Assembly: GCA_000328365.1 (NCBI GenBank) | Contig: KB311873.1 | Span: 10,555-74,554, forward strand | DNA length: 64,000 nt | Direction of reading: 5' to 3' | Source of the DNA: Capitella teleta | Taxonomy: Eukaryota > Annelida > Polychaeta > Capitellidae | Shown: positions 11,475 through 22,995 of the stretch, piece by piece | Layout: every line of letters begins with the position of its first letter | How positions within the stretch are numbered: the stretch's first letter is position 1 | Position numbers and translations under genes: made by a program | The notes under the pieces: generated by a model | The model's input: the letters and a program-made list of their open reading frames with translations, nothing else | What the model was told of the DNA's origin: nothing | Database searches by the model: none

Positions 11475-12223
11475 ATTCAAAGCAGCTGGCAGAAGAAAGT
11501 TTGTGTGTTTTTGTGGGGTTTCTCATTAATACAAATGAAGTTGATGTTTGTGACAAGAATTCAGTAATGCAGCATAAATGCTCTCAAGAGCCTCTTTAGC
11601 AGTTTATTCATCTTTCACAATACATGTGAGGTTCTAGAACTTGGGCCTAACTGCTCAAACGTTTGTATTCTCGTATTAATGCAATTCAATGGTGCTACAA
11701 TTAAGGCAGGCAAGATGGGTAAATTGGATGGATTTTGTATCAAGGACAGATCCAACTTAGGATTCCCTATGTAGACGCTTTACCTGAGAACAATGTTAAA
11801 AGGTGTCTGGTGTGATCATTATACATGCCTATAAGAATACAGTGAAAATTTGAAAATTCCCTTCCAGATTATGTGTGCTCAGGCAACCAATAGGCCAACA
11901 CCCCTCCGACTCGGTTCTGCTCAAAAGGTGAACCTTGTGCACTTGGTGGACTTCAGAGGAGAGGAAGTGGGGAGGGGGGAGGAAGGGGGTTGTCCGACCC
12001 GTGACCAGCCTTGGTACGAGCCATTCAAGGTAATAATTTTAGGGAATAACTCGTAAGTTTAAGTTTATCCAGATTTTTTAACACCTATACCCCTTTGTGA
12101 AAAAAGGGGCACATAACTAAAACTTATTAGCCTGCTTTGCATGCAAATTTCATCAGTGAATGATTTCTTAAATCTAGAAGAAGCAAAAACAAAGTATCAA
12201 GATCAAAATTGAAATTCGATTAA

Positions 12224-12229
12224 TTTATT
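12224..12229 (-). terminator. Poly(A) signal AATAAA for WDR83OS
   Basis: TTTATT on the plus strand (AATAAA on the minus), about 50 bp past the WDR83OS stop codon. Confidence 0.6.
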
Positions 12230-12277
12230 AGAATGATTTTGAATATGGTTGACCAGTGATGACATGATGAAGATGGT

Positions 12278-12899
12278 TCATGACCATGGAGGACTCATGG
12301 GCTGAGGGTTGTGAAGGTATGCCATCACAATGGCAGAGAACGACAACCTAAGGAGGAAACCATGATTACATAATTCTTTGCTCCAAAGCAGATACCCACA
12401 TGAATGCACTGAGGATTTGCTTGGGATCTTCTGATGATCGTGAATTCGAAAAACTGATGAAGGCACAGAAAAGTGCGGACCAGCCGCACCATTTCATCTG
12501 GCGAACAAACAGTGATATGATTTAAGGTGACAAGATGCAAGGTGGAGTTTAACCTTCATCATGAGGCCACACATGCTGAAGATCATGCCCAGGAGGTTCA
12601 TGTACTCATGAGTGATGTCTTCAGCTGGTCCGCCACCTGCTGGGGCCTTAAACCTGGAAAACAACGAATAATTCAAAATATTTAAATGATCCGCAGGACA
12701 GAATTTTGCGAGAAAAAAAAATGCGCTATGATTTTCATTTTGATAGGCGAACACGAAGCATCTGTGGGTGGGAATTAAATATCAACAATTATGACCTATG
12801 TGTATTAGTGAGCCATTTAAAATTTATGCTTAGGGAGCAATAATCCTACCTATGAACTTTGATTGGTCGTCTGGGGTCATCTGTGCTGTTTGGAGCCAT
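12278..12899 (-). CDS. WDR83OS: PAT complex subunit Asterix, four exons
   Basis: Exons on the minus strand: 12850-12899, 12554-12653, 12400-12497, 12278-12347 (50+100+98+70 = 318 nt, in frame), giving 105 aa against about 106 in human. Conserved blocks: DDPRRPIKV near the N-terminus; [38 protein letters not shown]; and the C-terminal [17 protein letters not shown]. Asterix pairs with CCDC47 in the PAT complex of the multipass translocon in the ER membrane, where it shields transmembrane segments with polar residues. Three hydrophobic helices are visible. Two introns are only 52 and 56 nt. It starts about 400 bp from, and diverges from, the PGP-like gene. Confidence 0.96.
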
Positions 12900-13301
12900 T
12901 TTCATCGATGGAAATCTCAACGAAGCGAAATATCCACAGAAGCCGACGAGGTCAAGGACAAATTAATGTCGAAAAGCTAGCGAATGCGATGATTTTTCGC
13001 TTTATGCCAACTTGTTCAAAATAGTCCTAATGCGAACATTATGCCTCGTTTATTATTCAAATAAATATTTATATGACACATCTTGGATATTTACTGTTTA
13101 TTTTATTTATTTTTTATTTTTATTTTTATTTCTTAGGTTTTAGCATTTGTTGCAATAAAACGAAATATACGGCTTCACCTTCCTCTCGCTGTTAAATTCT
13201 GACAGCTTACTTGGCAGAAATATCTTATCCACTCCTCGGGATAAGAAAACGACAACAGCTCCACTCGGAAGACTTGTCAGTCGTTCGGACTTTGCGACAA
13301 A
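12900..13301. promoter_or_regulatory. Shared head-to-head promoter region of WDR83OS and the PGP-like gene
   Basis: The 402 bp between two divergent start codons must hold both 5' leaders and core promoters unless one gene has a distant leader exon. It includes an AT-rich central stretch (TTTATTTT repeats at about 13098-13130). No TATA box or named factor site is claimed. Confidence 0.5.
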
Positions 13302-14435
13302 ATGGCTAATTCAATGATGAAGCATTTTCCTAAACTTCTTTGTCGAAGTATGCGTGGAACTGGAAGAATGGTTGCACCTCCTCCGAGTCTGACTCCGAAT
13401 TCTTCCAAGTCTTACAAGAGGGTACTTTCTGCTTTGGGCACCCCACTCAGATCGCTATCTACTTCTGGTAAACTTTCTTCTGCATTCTTTGAAAGCCAAC
13501 ACCCCCTGGTCCCTGGTACGACTTTCATGGACGACACCAATGTCTACCAGATGCTTAACAAATACGAAACCATTTTGCTGGACTGTGATGGTGTTTTGTG
13601 GGGCACTGATCATTTCACCCACTTGTCTGGGGTCGCGAAAACCATTGAAAAATTGAGAAGTCTGAACAAGCAGCTCTTGTTTGTCACCAATAACAGTTTG
13701 CACGCCAGAGAAGCTTATGTTGAGAAATTCCACAGTCAGGCGGGCTTCCATGCTGATATAGAAGACATCTTCTGCACTGCGTACGCTGCTGCAGTGTACA
13801 TGAAGGACATTGCCAAAGTGCAAGGCAAATGCTACATGATCGGGAGCAAAGGCATGCAGGATGAGCTGAATAAACTTGACATCGAAACCATTGGCTTCGG
13901 ACCAGATTCTGATGCAGTATCTGAAGATATTGATTCCCTTTTGAATCAAGCACTTGAAGACAACGTGGATGCAGTGGCCGTTGGCTACGATGTCAACTTC
14001 AATTACAACAAGCTCTTTAAAGCCACCAGCTACCTCACCGACCCGAAATGTCACTTCATCGCCACCAATGATCTTGAGACAAGGGAGATGATTGGAAAGC
14101 GCCACTGTCAACCTCTGACCGGGGCTCTGGTCAAAGCGGTTGCGGCCGCCTCAGTGAGAAAGCCGGAGGTTGTTGGCAAACCGCACTATCACCTTATGGA
14201 GACCATCTTGGACACTCACCCCACCGTTGACCCAAAGAAAACCCTGATGATAGGTGATTCTTTGAGAACGGATGTGGCGTTTGCCCACAGAGCAGGCATC
14301 TCCAGTGCGCTTGTTCTCAGCGGAGAAACAAATGAAGATCGACTCGACAAACTCCTCGCTCTACCAAAGAATTCCATTGGTCAAACGCCCGATTACGTTC
14401 TGCCATCGGTCTGCTTCCTTGCTGAATTCATTTAA
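13302..14435 (+). CDS. PGP: HAD-family phosphatase, phosphoglycolate phosphatase-like, intronless
   Basis: A single uninterrupted 377-aa frame. HAD motifs are intact: motif I LLDCDGVLWG (nucleophile Asp94, general acid Asp96), motif II LFVTNNS (Thr129), a lysine region RKPEVVGKPH, and motif IV MIGDSLRTDVAFAHRAG (Asp pair at about 318-323). The C2-type cap lies between motifs II and III. The family (PGP and PDXP/chronophin) hydrolyses 2-phosphoglycolate, glycerol-3-phosphate or pyridoxal phosphate; PGP is favoured but substrate cannot be fixed from sequence. The protein is longer than human PGP (321 aa) because of about 70 extra N-terminal residues rich in Arg, Lys, Ser and Leu and lacking acidic residues, which looks like a mitochondrial presequence (inference). 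A downstream in-frame Met could also start a cytosolic form. The absence of introns contrasts with all neighbours. Confidence 0.9.
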   Translation: MANSMMKHFPKLLCRSMRGTGRMVAPPPSLTPNSSKSYKRVLSALGTPLRSLSTSGKLSSAFFESQHPLVPGTTFMDDTNVYQMLNKYETILLDCDGVLWGTDHFTHLSGVAKTIEKLRSLNKQLLFVTNNSLHAREAYVEKFHSQAGFHADIEDIFCTAYAAAVYMKDIAKVQGKCYMIGSKGMQDELNKLDIETIGFGPDSDAVSEDIDSLLNQALEDNVDAVAVGYDVNFNYNKLFKATSYLTDPKCHFIATNDLETREMIGKRHCQPLTGALVKAVAAASVRKPEVVGKPHYHLMETILDTHPTVDPKKTLMIGDSLRTDVAFAHRAGISSALVLSGETNEDRLDKLLALPKNSIGQTPDYVLPSVCFLAEFI

Positions 14436-14850
14436 GAGGAGAATTTTTCTGTGGCCATATATTTATCTTACGGTGCTTACATACAGCTTAATCAAGAGTG
14501 ATTTTTTCTCCTTTCAATGCAGTACAAACCAGAGCACTTGATGTACATTGCTTGCCATTCAAAGGGACCTATTGTTTGATCTTTAGATGTCTAGTCTTAT
14601 TATTTGCTGATCTCAATCACAAACCAAATGCATTATCTGCCATACTGTTGTGTCAAAATCTGATTGGGAATGATGTCTTATAATTCACAAATGTCAAAAC
14701 GATTTACTTGATCTTATCGCCATATTTTTTTGTTATTTCCTTTGGTAAGAAAATTATGGATATTTGATGCCTTTCACTTTCAGACTCAGGAATATTCTTG
14801 AGCATTTTTCAGCTCATCAGAAATAGTTTATCATTCTGCTCTGAATTGCT

Positions 14851-14856
14851 AATAAA
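14851..14856 (+). terminator. Poly(A) signal AATAAA for the PGP-like gene
   Basis: AATAAA about 415 bp downstream of the stop; the first canonical signal noticed on this strand. Confidence 0.45.
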
Positions 14857-15726
14857 AATGTGAATACAGTTGAATGAGTTCTTTGTTTGATACATGTATA
14901 GTAACCCCTGTAGTAGACAACCAACCTGCGTGTCGCGAGTGTCGGTCGCCTTAAAAGCCCCAGGATTCACTCTGCGGGCGGTCCCAGTAACTAGCTCTTA
15001 ACACAGGGTCAAGCTTATCACAGGACACATTACTTTGTAAGCACAGGTATTACTGTATGTACAGACTTTTTGGATAAATATAACCAAATAATTGACACTG
15101 AGATATTAAAAATTTAATCAGCAGAAGTAACCTATTCAATTGAGAAACGAGGCAGTGTAATGGGCAAATATAAAATGTACATATTTTTAGTGTAAAGCTG
15201 GAATTAGAGAGATCACAATTGACAGCATCCCTGGGAGAAAAGGTGAATATTGCTCGACTAGGAAGGAATATTGCTGTACATGGTGCACTTTGGTGGTGGG
15301 AAAAGTTAACAACATGCAGGATAAAACAGAAAACTATACATTCTTCATCATTCTTAAAAAGTTCAACCTGTAAACAATCTACACATACTATAATTATATA
15401 ATTATTAACCAGAAGTGGACATTTAGAATAACACACAAAAAGTAGGAACTGATGAACCTAAATATAATTCAACCATGTACGCATTAAATATGTAATTGCC
15501 ATCAAAACGCGACATAATTTTTAAGTTTTATATCGTCAAACGAAATTGAAGTGTGAAAAGGTTAGAAAATTCTCTCAAGAGTCTCATGCAGGTCAAGTGA
15601 TAACTACGGGAATGTTAATAATAATAATAATAATACTGGCACACTGAGAATATATATCAAAACAAAAAGGGGAGAAATCAGTTTCAAGTGTTGATGACGT
15701 TCAGGGATTCATCAGGAGAAGATGTC
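14857..15726. other. Intergenic between convergent PGP-like gene and OSTM1
   Basis: AT-rich sequence with a (TAA)n run at about 15618-15635. A 128-codon minus-strand frame (15050-15436) has no recognisable motif and is not called. The 3' UTR of OSTM1 probably occupies the right part. Confidence 0.5.
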
Positions 15727-16987
15727 TCAGAGCTCTGAATGTCCCTCAATCGTTTCTCTGAAAATTGAATTCATATTGCCTGAATGAACTGTCAGCAATG
15801 AGGAGGACTCACGTCGAATGAGCTGTCCATTGACCCTGGCGCCATACGCCATGTTGGCGATATAGAAGATTATGGGCAGTAGACAGAAAACGCCAGCGAG
15901 CGTTAGGACAAGCACTTGGTCATCGTAGGATTCACGGCATTGAAACTGTTGACTCCAAATCATGCGAGTGATGTTCATCTGTTAAGAGAAAGAAGAAAAA
16001 AGTGAGGTGACATGCATATCTGATCAACTTACAGCGTCAACCACATCCATGCAGACCTCCCGGTGCTCTTTCTCTTCCAGTTTGTCGTAGAATAGGGAGA
16101 GAGCGTGGTATTCCACTTCACAATCATGGCACACTGTATTGTTGCCACTTCGTTGTCCATAAATATCAAAGTCCTATAAATAAAACATTCAAGGTCAGCA
16201 TTCAACTCAACTTTGGTATTTTTGTTTTTACCCCAGAGAAATTCTTGAAGCAGTTTTTTGCTTGTTCGTTCATATCCAAAAAGACAAGGGTATCATTATT
16301 TGGATAATATGAGGTTATTGTTCCATTTCCTGACTGAGTATACTCAAAACAATCTGGAAATACATCGGAATTTATAATCTTGAATACTTGATTGAAGAGA
16401 TTAAATGCCTCACTTGTACAGTCACATTCATCCCATAATCCTTGGATGAAGTGAGCAGTCTTCACCACAATCTGTACGCGGTCGGACTCTAGCAAAATCT
16501 TCTTACAGGTCACATTGCGGTCATTCGATGTTGTCATTATGGAACCCTGGATGATGATTGAAGAGATTAAATGAATAAATTTAAGAGATTAAACATTGCA
16601 TACCTCCATGATCAGCCTGTATACATTCAAACTGTTGACATAGACATCAACGCAGTGCTCACAAAACTTCAGCGGGCGAGCATTTCTTATGGCGCACTGG
16701 GTGAAATTAGCAGCCAAATCACCGTAATAATTAGTGAACGCAGTGCAACTGGACACGATGATTTCACTGGGGGTGGATTCAGTCACAAATGAAAGGGATT
16801 CCTCAAGATGCTTAGCAAAGCCGTGATCATTGAGGAGATCCTCGCTCGATTGACTGAATTGTGGAACTCCCCCTTCCCCCGAATCAAGCAGATTCGAAGA
16901 GAACAGAAGTTCAGAAGCTGTGCAGTTGAATTCCCTTATTTTAAAGAAAATTAAGAGAAAACAAAGTAAGGACGATTCGAGTCTCAT
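15727..16987 (-). CDS. OSTM1: Osteopetrosis-associated transmembrane protein 1, four exons
   Basis: Exons on the minus strand: 16604-16987, 16232-16546, 16033-16173, 15727-15978 (384+315+141+252 nt), giving 363 aa; introns are 57, 58 and 54 nt. The N-terminus MRLESSLLCFLLIFF is a signal peptide; an in-frame ATG five codons upstream is less likely. The luminal region has the OSTM1 signature: NFTQCAIRNARPLKFCEHC, then CVDVYVNSLN, later NTVCHDCEVEY and VCMDVVDA/MNITRMIW. There is one membrane helix near the C-terminus (VLTLAGVFCLLPIIFYIANM) and a short cytosolic tail. OSTM1 is the obligatory beta subunit of the lysosomal 2Cl-/H+ exchanger ClC-7, stabilising it and helping it reach lysosomes and, in bone, the ruffled border. 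Several N-glycosylation sequons fit a luminal domain. Confidence 0.93.
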
Positions 16988-17002
16988 GGTTGCATAAATC
17001 AA

Positions 17003-18334
17003 GGAAAAACTAAGAAAATATTAAATGAATCACTCCCAGCTCAGCTGACTTCGATCCATCCGACTGAAGTTCGCCTAAAGTAAGCCTGGGCTGTTAATGG
17101 ACGTTATGATTTTAATTCAGTTCACGCCATTCTTTCAGACACGAATATTGTCATACTCATACTTGTTTGTAGCCCTTTACAATGGCTGATCCCGATCACC
17201 CGTGGATCAGCCCTACTTATACAGCATATTTATGCGGCATTTGATAGGCCTAACTTGCACCGATAAAAATAATGGATTTTAATCATAAATTCGATCTTTA
17301 GTGAATGCAATGAATCGAAAATCCGCCCATTTGAATTGCAATGAGGCCTATGGATTTATCACCAATCAAGCACGGACTTCCGAGACACTGATCGAGCTTT
17401 GTTTTGAATAGAAAATGTTATACATGTTCTCTCTTCATTCCATTAGCAGCGCCAGTTAAAAGCTGATGAATGATAACGACCTATAGCTTTGATATCAAAT
17501 TAAGGGCCGTCAATTGCCCAACGTAGAGTTGTCAATGAAAAGCTATGTCAGAGTAAGTCAAATGCCCTAAGGGAGAAGCATGTGTTAATTTCCCCCAATC
17601 ATTTAACCACTCTCATTTCTTGACTCATCACACCGCACTATTTAATGATTCGATAATACGATCCAAATACTGTTATAAGCTTGATTTGTGACGAAATGAA
17701 AATAACTAGCAAAATATTTCCTAGGTGTTTCCTATTCAATATTTCAAGTCATTTAAGTATTCAAATAAAGCCAAATGACCTTCACATCGACCTCTTTTTT
17801 CTCTCAAGTCACAATGCAAAACATTTGGAGCACAAATCTATTATGATATCACATAATATGAATTAATTTCAAGTAACGCACTATTTCAGCAGCGTAATTG
17901 AGGAGACAGAAATGCCTCTTCACAGCCATTCCGCCGCTTCACCGATACGCTCGACCAGGGATACTTTGGCTCGACTGCGTGCCGGGGATTCCACGGCAAT
18001 AATTAGTGTATATTTACTACTAGGTCGATGATGTAGATAATAAGACAATATCACACCGGATTACAATTAACAGGCTGGTTGAACAAGGCTGCATTTACAA
18101 TAAAACAGCTGTTTCGATACCCGATTGGACGTTGAGGGAATACTAGAAATCCAGGATGCGCATCTCTGTGTACGTCTCTGTGGTTACGGACCCTCAGCTC
18201 TTTATCCTTACGGTTTTCTGGTTTTGTTCAGGTTTTGCATCTTTACATGGAACAGTGATGCGACTCAAATTCAATGCTCCATATATTTTTATTTCCGTGC
18301 GAAAGCAATTCAATAATAATAATACCAAATGCAA
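17003..18334. other. 5' flank of OSTM1 and 3' flank of the aminotransferase gene
   Basis: No supported gene. Small AT-rich open frames only. The OSTM1 promoter should lie just right of 17003; no motif is claimed. Confidence 0.5.
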
Positions 18335-19617
18335 TCAAGTGGACTCCTCTTCCTGGACTGGTGGGAGTGGTTGCGGCTTGCCCTTCAAAAGCACGGCCTT
18401 CAGCGCTTTAACGCAATCCTTCAAATCTTTGCGTCCAAAACCAATCCTGAAGAAGGAATCTTCAATTCCGAAGATGTGACTTGGAACCAGCATGATCTGA
18501 CCCTCGTCCATGGCGAACTGGCAAAAACCGCTCGCTCCCTTCTTTTCGCCAAGCTCTGCCGCCCACCCTTTGACCTTCACCAAGGTCATGGTACCCCCGT
18601 GAGGTCGATGCCATTCAAAAATATCCTTGAACTCATCGAAAAACACATCAAGAATATCGAGGTTTTTGTTGATGATCTTGAGGTTCGCCTTCAGAATTTT
18701 CTCTCGGTTCCTCAGCGAAATCGTCGCGATGACCTCAGACGGCCTCGGAGATCCGTTGGTCAGGTAGTCCTTGTAGTCCATCATACGCCGCAACAAGCCT
18801 TTATTCTGCGATATCAACCAACCAATACCCAATCCAGGTTGACCAAATGTCTTGGACATTCCAAACAGTGTGATTGACTCCCTGTAAAGAGTGCATACGC
18901 TGGGGAGTTCCGGTGACCAGTCACGTTGGTTGGTGAACATGTACATCTCATCACTGAAGATAAAAATGTCATGCTGGCGACAAAAATCAATGAGATCAAA
19001 GTAGTCGTCTCTGGAAAGACAGAAGCCAGTCGGGTTCTGAGGGAAGTTGATTATGACGAGGCGAGTGCGGTTGATAACCATCGATTTCATATCATTCAAG
19101 TCGAACTTCCACCCTTCATCAGTGAACTCTCCGTTCCAGAAATCCATATCGCAATCCAGGTGCTTGGGGTTTTCGTTCAGGACGGTGTATGCGGGGTTAC
19201 AGCTGATAATATGAATGCATTTTTCGTCATATTTCCTACAAATAATTAATGAATTGTCATAATTATAGGCCTACAGCTAATGCAATCTGCATAATTCACT
19301 TACTGACTCAGATAAGGGACAATGACGTTCAAACCGATGTAGATAGCACCCTGAGGGACATGGATAAGGACCTGATCGACCTGAACCTCATGCATCTTTG
19401 CGACCTCCCTACGTAGGATCTCACTACCCCACGGATCTCCATAGCTGAGGTCCAGATCATCCCACAGGGCTTTCAATTCAGGATCTGCCATTGCTAGAAC
19501 CTCAGCGGACGTCATTGGATTCGCGTCCGAACAGCTGAGCAAGTACTTGGCTTTTGGTTTGTTTTCGTTTTGGTAGCTCTCCAGTGGGAGAGGGACGCGC
19601 GTTACTCCTCTCGGCAT
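18335..19617 (-). CDS. PLP-dependent aminotransferase, class I/II fold, two coding exons
   Basis: Exons 19304-19617 and 18335-19235 (68-nt intron) give 404 aa. The start is placed at MPRGVTRV because it lies 18 nt past an AG acceptor (about 19635) with no earlier in-frame ATG. Fold-type I landmarks: LSYGDPWGSEILRREVA (substrate/cofactor loop), NFPQNPTG (Asn172 stacks near the PLP O3'), FIFSDEMY (Asp200 pairs with the pyridine N), ITLFGMSKTFGQPGLGIGW (Lys233, Schiff-base lysine) and FFRIGFGR near the end (Arg for the substrate carboxylate). All catalytic residues are present, so it should be active. I cannot assign a substrate. The sequence differs from the standard animal AST, ALT, TAT and KAT enzymes and has a bacterial flavour. 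Likely cytosolic: no targeting signal is visible. Confidence 0.85.
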
Positions 19618-19635
19618 AGTGAAGACGGCCAATCC

Positions 19636-21387
19636 TGCCCTGGGAATTGGGGAAACATTAATTGGTTTAAACTAGTATTCGACGTATGCTTCACTCGAAT
19701 TTTAAAACACCATAGATTCCTAGAACTCACCGCTTTAGAAGTTTAGGTTCTGGAGTAGCCCGAGTAGACCTATCCCGCGATTATGTTATCCGTTAAATGC
19801 ACTTTCTTCGTGCCAGGCCTATGACGTACGTGGCGGTCACGTGACATGGTTATAATGTTACAAACATTGCATTTGATAATTATCAGACGCATAAAGTTCA
19901 AAGTCCATTTGAATTCAAACGATCGGTTAATTGTATTACACTCACTGTTTTCATATTGAAAAGTTAATCAATACCCATGAATTATATAGTGCGTGTTGCT
20001 GTTATAGATTGATATTTTTCTATTGTTCGAAAGTCTTCTAAGGTTCGTCGTAGAACAGCGTTATATTAAATATAGATAAGGAACTGAATAAAAGAGCGCG
20101 GCTGACGATGGATGTCAGTTTGCAACCGAAACTCCCAAGAATCTCGGTCAGGGACCGAAGGACGATTTACGGGCACCAGGGGTGACTGTATTCTTCAACA
20201 CGCGTAAACCCTTATCAGCTTATCTACTCTATGATGAAGTAAAACCAAGACATGCAGTGCTGATGAAGATAAGGCACCTCCAGCCCGCATTGAAGCCACT
20301 CAGGTACGACGAGAATCAATCAATCAATATGGTTCTCTGATGACACCATGAAGAGGTGGCGCCCTGGAAAGGTTTCTTGGCAAGATCCTCATTTATCCTG
20401 CATCCCGATTTCTACTGGGCGACTCCTCGTAATTACCAAGCAGCCTTCTGGCACAACGATGTATTTATTGGGATTTGACCTATGATTTTAATTCCAACGA
20501 TCTAATTTGATTCATATAGTTACCCTGGATCAATGGCCTGGCATGTCTGTAAAATAACGATGTAAAAAAGTGGTACGTACCCTACGCATTGCTCTTTTTC
20601 AAGCTGTGTACTTTCCTAAGCATACCCCATTCTATTTGTAGTGGTCAAATCTCAGTATTTATAAATTTTTGAGACGATGTGAAATTTTAACAATTTATTT
20701 TTTGCATAATAATAAGCACACACGTACTGCACGTATTTAAATCTATTTTTTTCTTTCTTGCTTGTTCCATTTATTAGTTAGTTATTGAGTCTTTCTTGTC
20801 ATAACGTCATGTTCTGAATCGCACTGTACAAGTCGCCATGTACAAGAAACGCGAAATATTTGCATGAGCAATTTTAAGTGATGGTCCACTGGTTTGGGCT
20901 CACTATCAAAATCAATTAGACTATTTGTATTAAATTTCTAGGTGGTCACCGTGATTGACGAATAAGGGCAAGTCACTTGGAAATTAGCAGAGGTTTTCTC
21001 CGTTAGGGAGGATTGATGCCAAGTGAGGCTGAGACTCGGTTGAGCCTTGTACTTAATTAGCAGTATACATGCAGGGGGGAGGGGGGTGGTGTCAGAAGAA
21101 AAACCTCAAATTTTCAACATAGACGTTATTTCAATTGCCATTAATTGGTCGTTGACTTGAATTAGAAGGTGAAAAGTTTATGTCGGAAGTCGACTTGTGC
21201 AGGTGTCACGCCATTAACATCAAAAGAGCTCCGATGGTCTGAGTGGAGGAATCAGATGTGCGAGGGGTTCTGTCTATTTGAAACGAATAAGCCATTAGAA
21301 CTTGAATTGGCAATCTAGAGTGTGTTCGCCGTCTGAAAATATGCGTTGTATGATGGAGAATTCCAGCGGTGCAAACTCTCAAACAGC
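19636..21387. other. Intergenic, no gene seen
   Basis: 5' flank of the aminotransferase gene (an upstream leader exon must exist beyond the acceptor at about 19635 but was not found) and 3' flank of the TOG gene. No recognisable coding sequence. Confidence 0.5.
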
Positions 21388-22995
21388 TTACATCAAGGAG
21401 ACGGTCTGAGCTGAGGCATGAGTTCTGTCTGTATGGATTCTGCGTTGGACATAATCCATGTTGCCTGGGATTCTGTCCGACGCAGATTCCATGCTCGCTC
21501 TGCATCGACTGCAGTAGTATGTCAGGGGTCGATTAAGTGTTCTCCTGATTGAGATCAGCGATGAAAGGCAGTACGTAAGTGAAGCACCATACTCACTCAG
21601 ATTGGAGATTCATTGGAGGGCGAGGAGTGCTGTTCACTGGAGGAAGTTTCAGTCGCTCCTCCTCCTCTGTATGGACCTGACACGAGCGCTGACTACACAT
21701 TTGTCTGATATAATTTGGCGTCTGTATCTGTGGGAGTTTCAAGTTAACTGCCAACACCTTCTTCAGAGTATTTCGCGATTGAGGAGCAACGTGGACTGAG
21801 CACGGCAACTGAACGCCGTTGGTTTTGGATACTGACCCTCTGTTTGTGCGTCTCTGAACGTGCCCACCCAAAAGGGAACTAAAAAATATATATAACTAAG
21901 TAAGCATGTCACAGATACAATGTTGACCTATGTACCTTCTCATTGCTTCCTCCAAAAGGCCGCAACCAATTCTCCCTTGGTGTCTCACATCCGGATGAGC
22001 GTCTCCTTTCAGGCGGACGAAAAGTTGATACATTTCTCTCAGATTCTCCTCAGTCAATTCTGACTGCTTCTCTCGCAAAGCCGAAGTCATCATTTCTGCC
22101 GCCAGTGCCCTTGTTCGACCATTGCCATCTCTGTGCGATCAAATTCCAACAATGACATTTCCAGGGTAGCATTATACTTACTGGACACCGTATGCTATGA
22201 TGACACGAAGAGTTTTATTAACATCTGTGAATCGGATGATGACACTTAGAGCAGCGCTAATGGCGGCCTTCAAAAAGTCATTTGCCACTCCGAATCTTTT
22301 CAACAGAGCTTGTACATAGTGGCAGTTGTACTGGACATAATTAAGATTCGTTTGAATACCAACGGAAGCATGCGTACTCACTACTCCCAGTCGTTTGCCA
22401 AGACACCAGCACATCAGACCAACGGTATCAATAGCCTCTTTAGCTACTTGGCTGTGCGAATTTGGAATCTGATAAAGCAGATTTCAGAGATGTATGGGGT
22501 ATCTTACAAAGTTTGAAATGTTACAGATGCATACAATATGCATAATTCAACTCCTCGGTAGCTAGCTCGCTCAGTATTTCAATAATTTGTAGAAGGTCAA
22601 TATCATAATAATGATGAGACTGAACACTGCACAGCATTTAACGTAGTGAGAGGGAATATATAAAATCGTTTGTTTAATTTTACTCCACGATAAATATTTC
22701 TCGCAAAAGTATTATAATGGAATTCCGGTAAGTTAGAATAGACACATGCGTTATAAATCATACAATTATACCCAGAAAATAAAGTGGGGGGTGCACTGGT
22801 AGATAATGAAAAGTGGAGAGCATACAAAATTCAATTTGGTTACTTTTCACTGACCAAGTCCAGAATGAGGGTAGCGTATTTGATGAGATGCTTGGCGGCT
22901 GCGTCAGGGTGCTTGTAGATGAAGTCCCGAAGGAGCTTCATGCCCTCACACTGAAACTTCCACTCGGCACTGTTGATCAGCTCAATTGGGTGATT
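21388..22995 (-). CDS. TOG/HEAT-repeat protein, C-terminal part (TOGARAM-like), six exons seen
   Basis: Minus-strand exons with consistent phases: 22855-22995, 22382-22468, 22182-22330, 21936-22130, 21597-21878 and 21388-21508 (975 nt, 324 aa plus stop). The first exon seen starts in phase 0 after an AG, so more exons must lie upstream, but none were recognised. The order IELINSAEWKFQCEGMKLLR, LILDLIPNSHSQVAKEAIDT, KRFGVANDFLKAAISAALSV, DGNGRTRALAAEMM, HPDVRHQGRIGCGLLEEAMR is that of a TOG domain: paired helices with an SxxWK..EG opening and N/D-rich intra-HEAT turns. The tail after residue about 190 is basic and Pro/Ser-rich. TOGARAM/crescerin proteins bind tubulin in cilia; similarity here is moderate, so TOG domain is firm and the orthology is not. 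Two introns are exactly 51 nt. Confidence 0.65.

Noticed and set aside
13455-14111. 218-codon minus-strand frame opposite the PGP-like gene
   Set aside because: Antisense shadow of a strongly supported HAD phosphatase.
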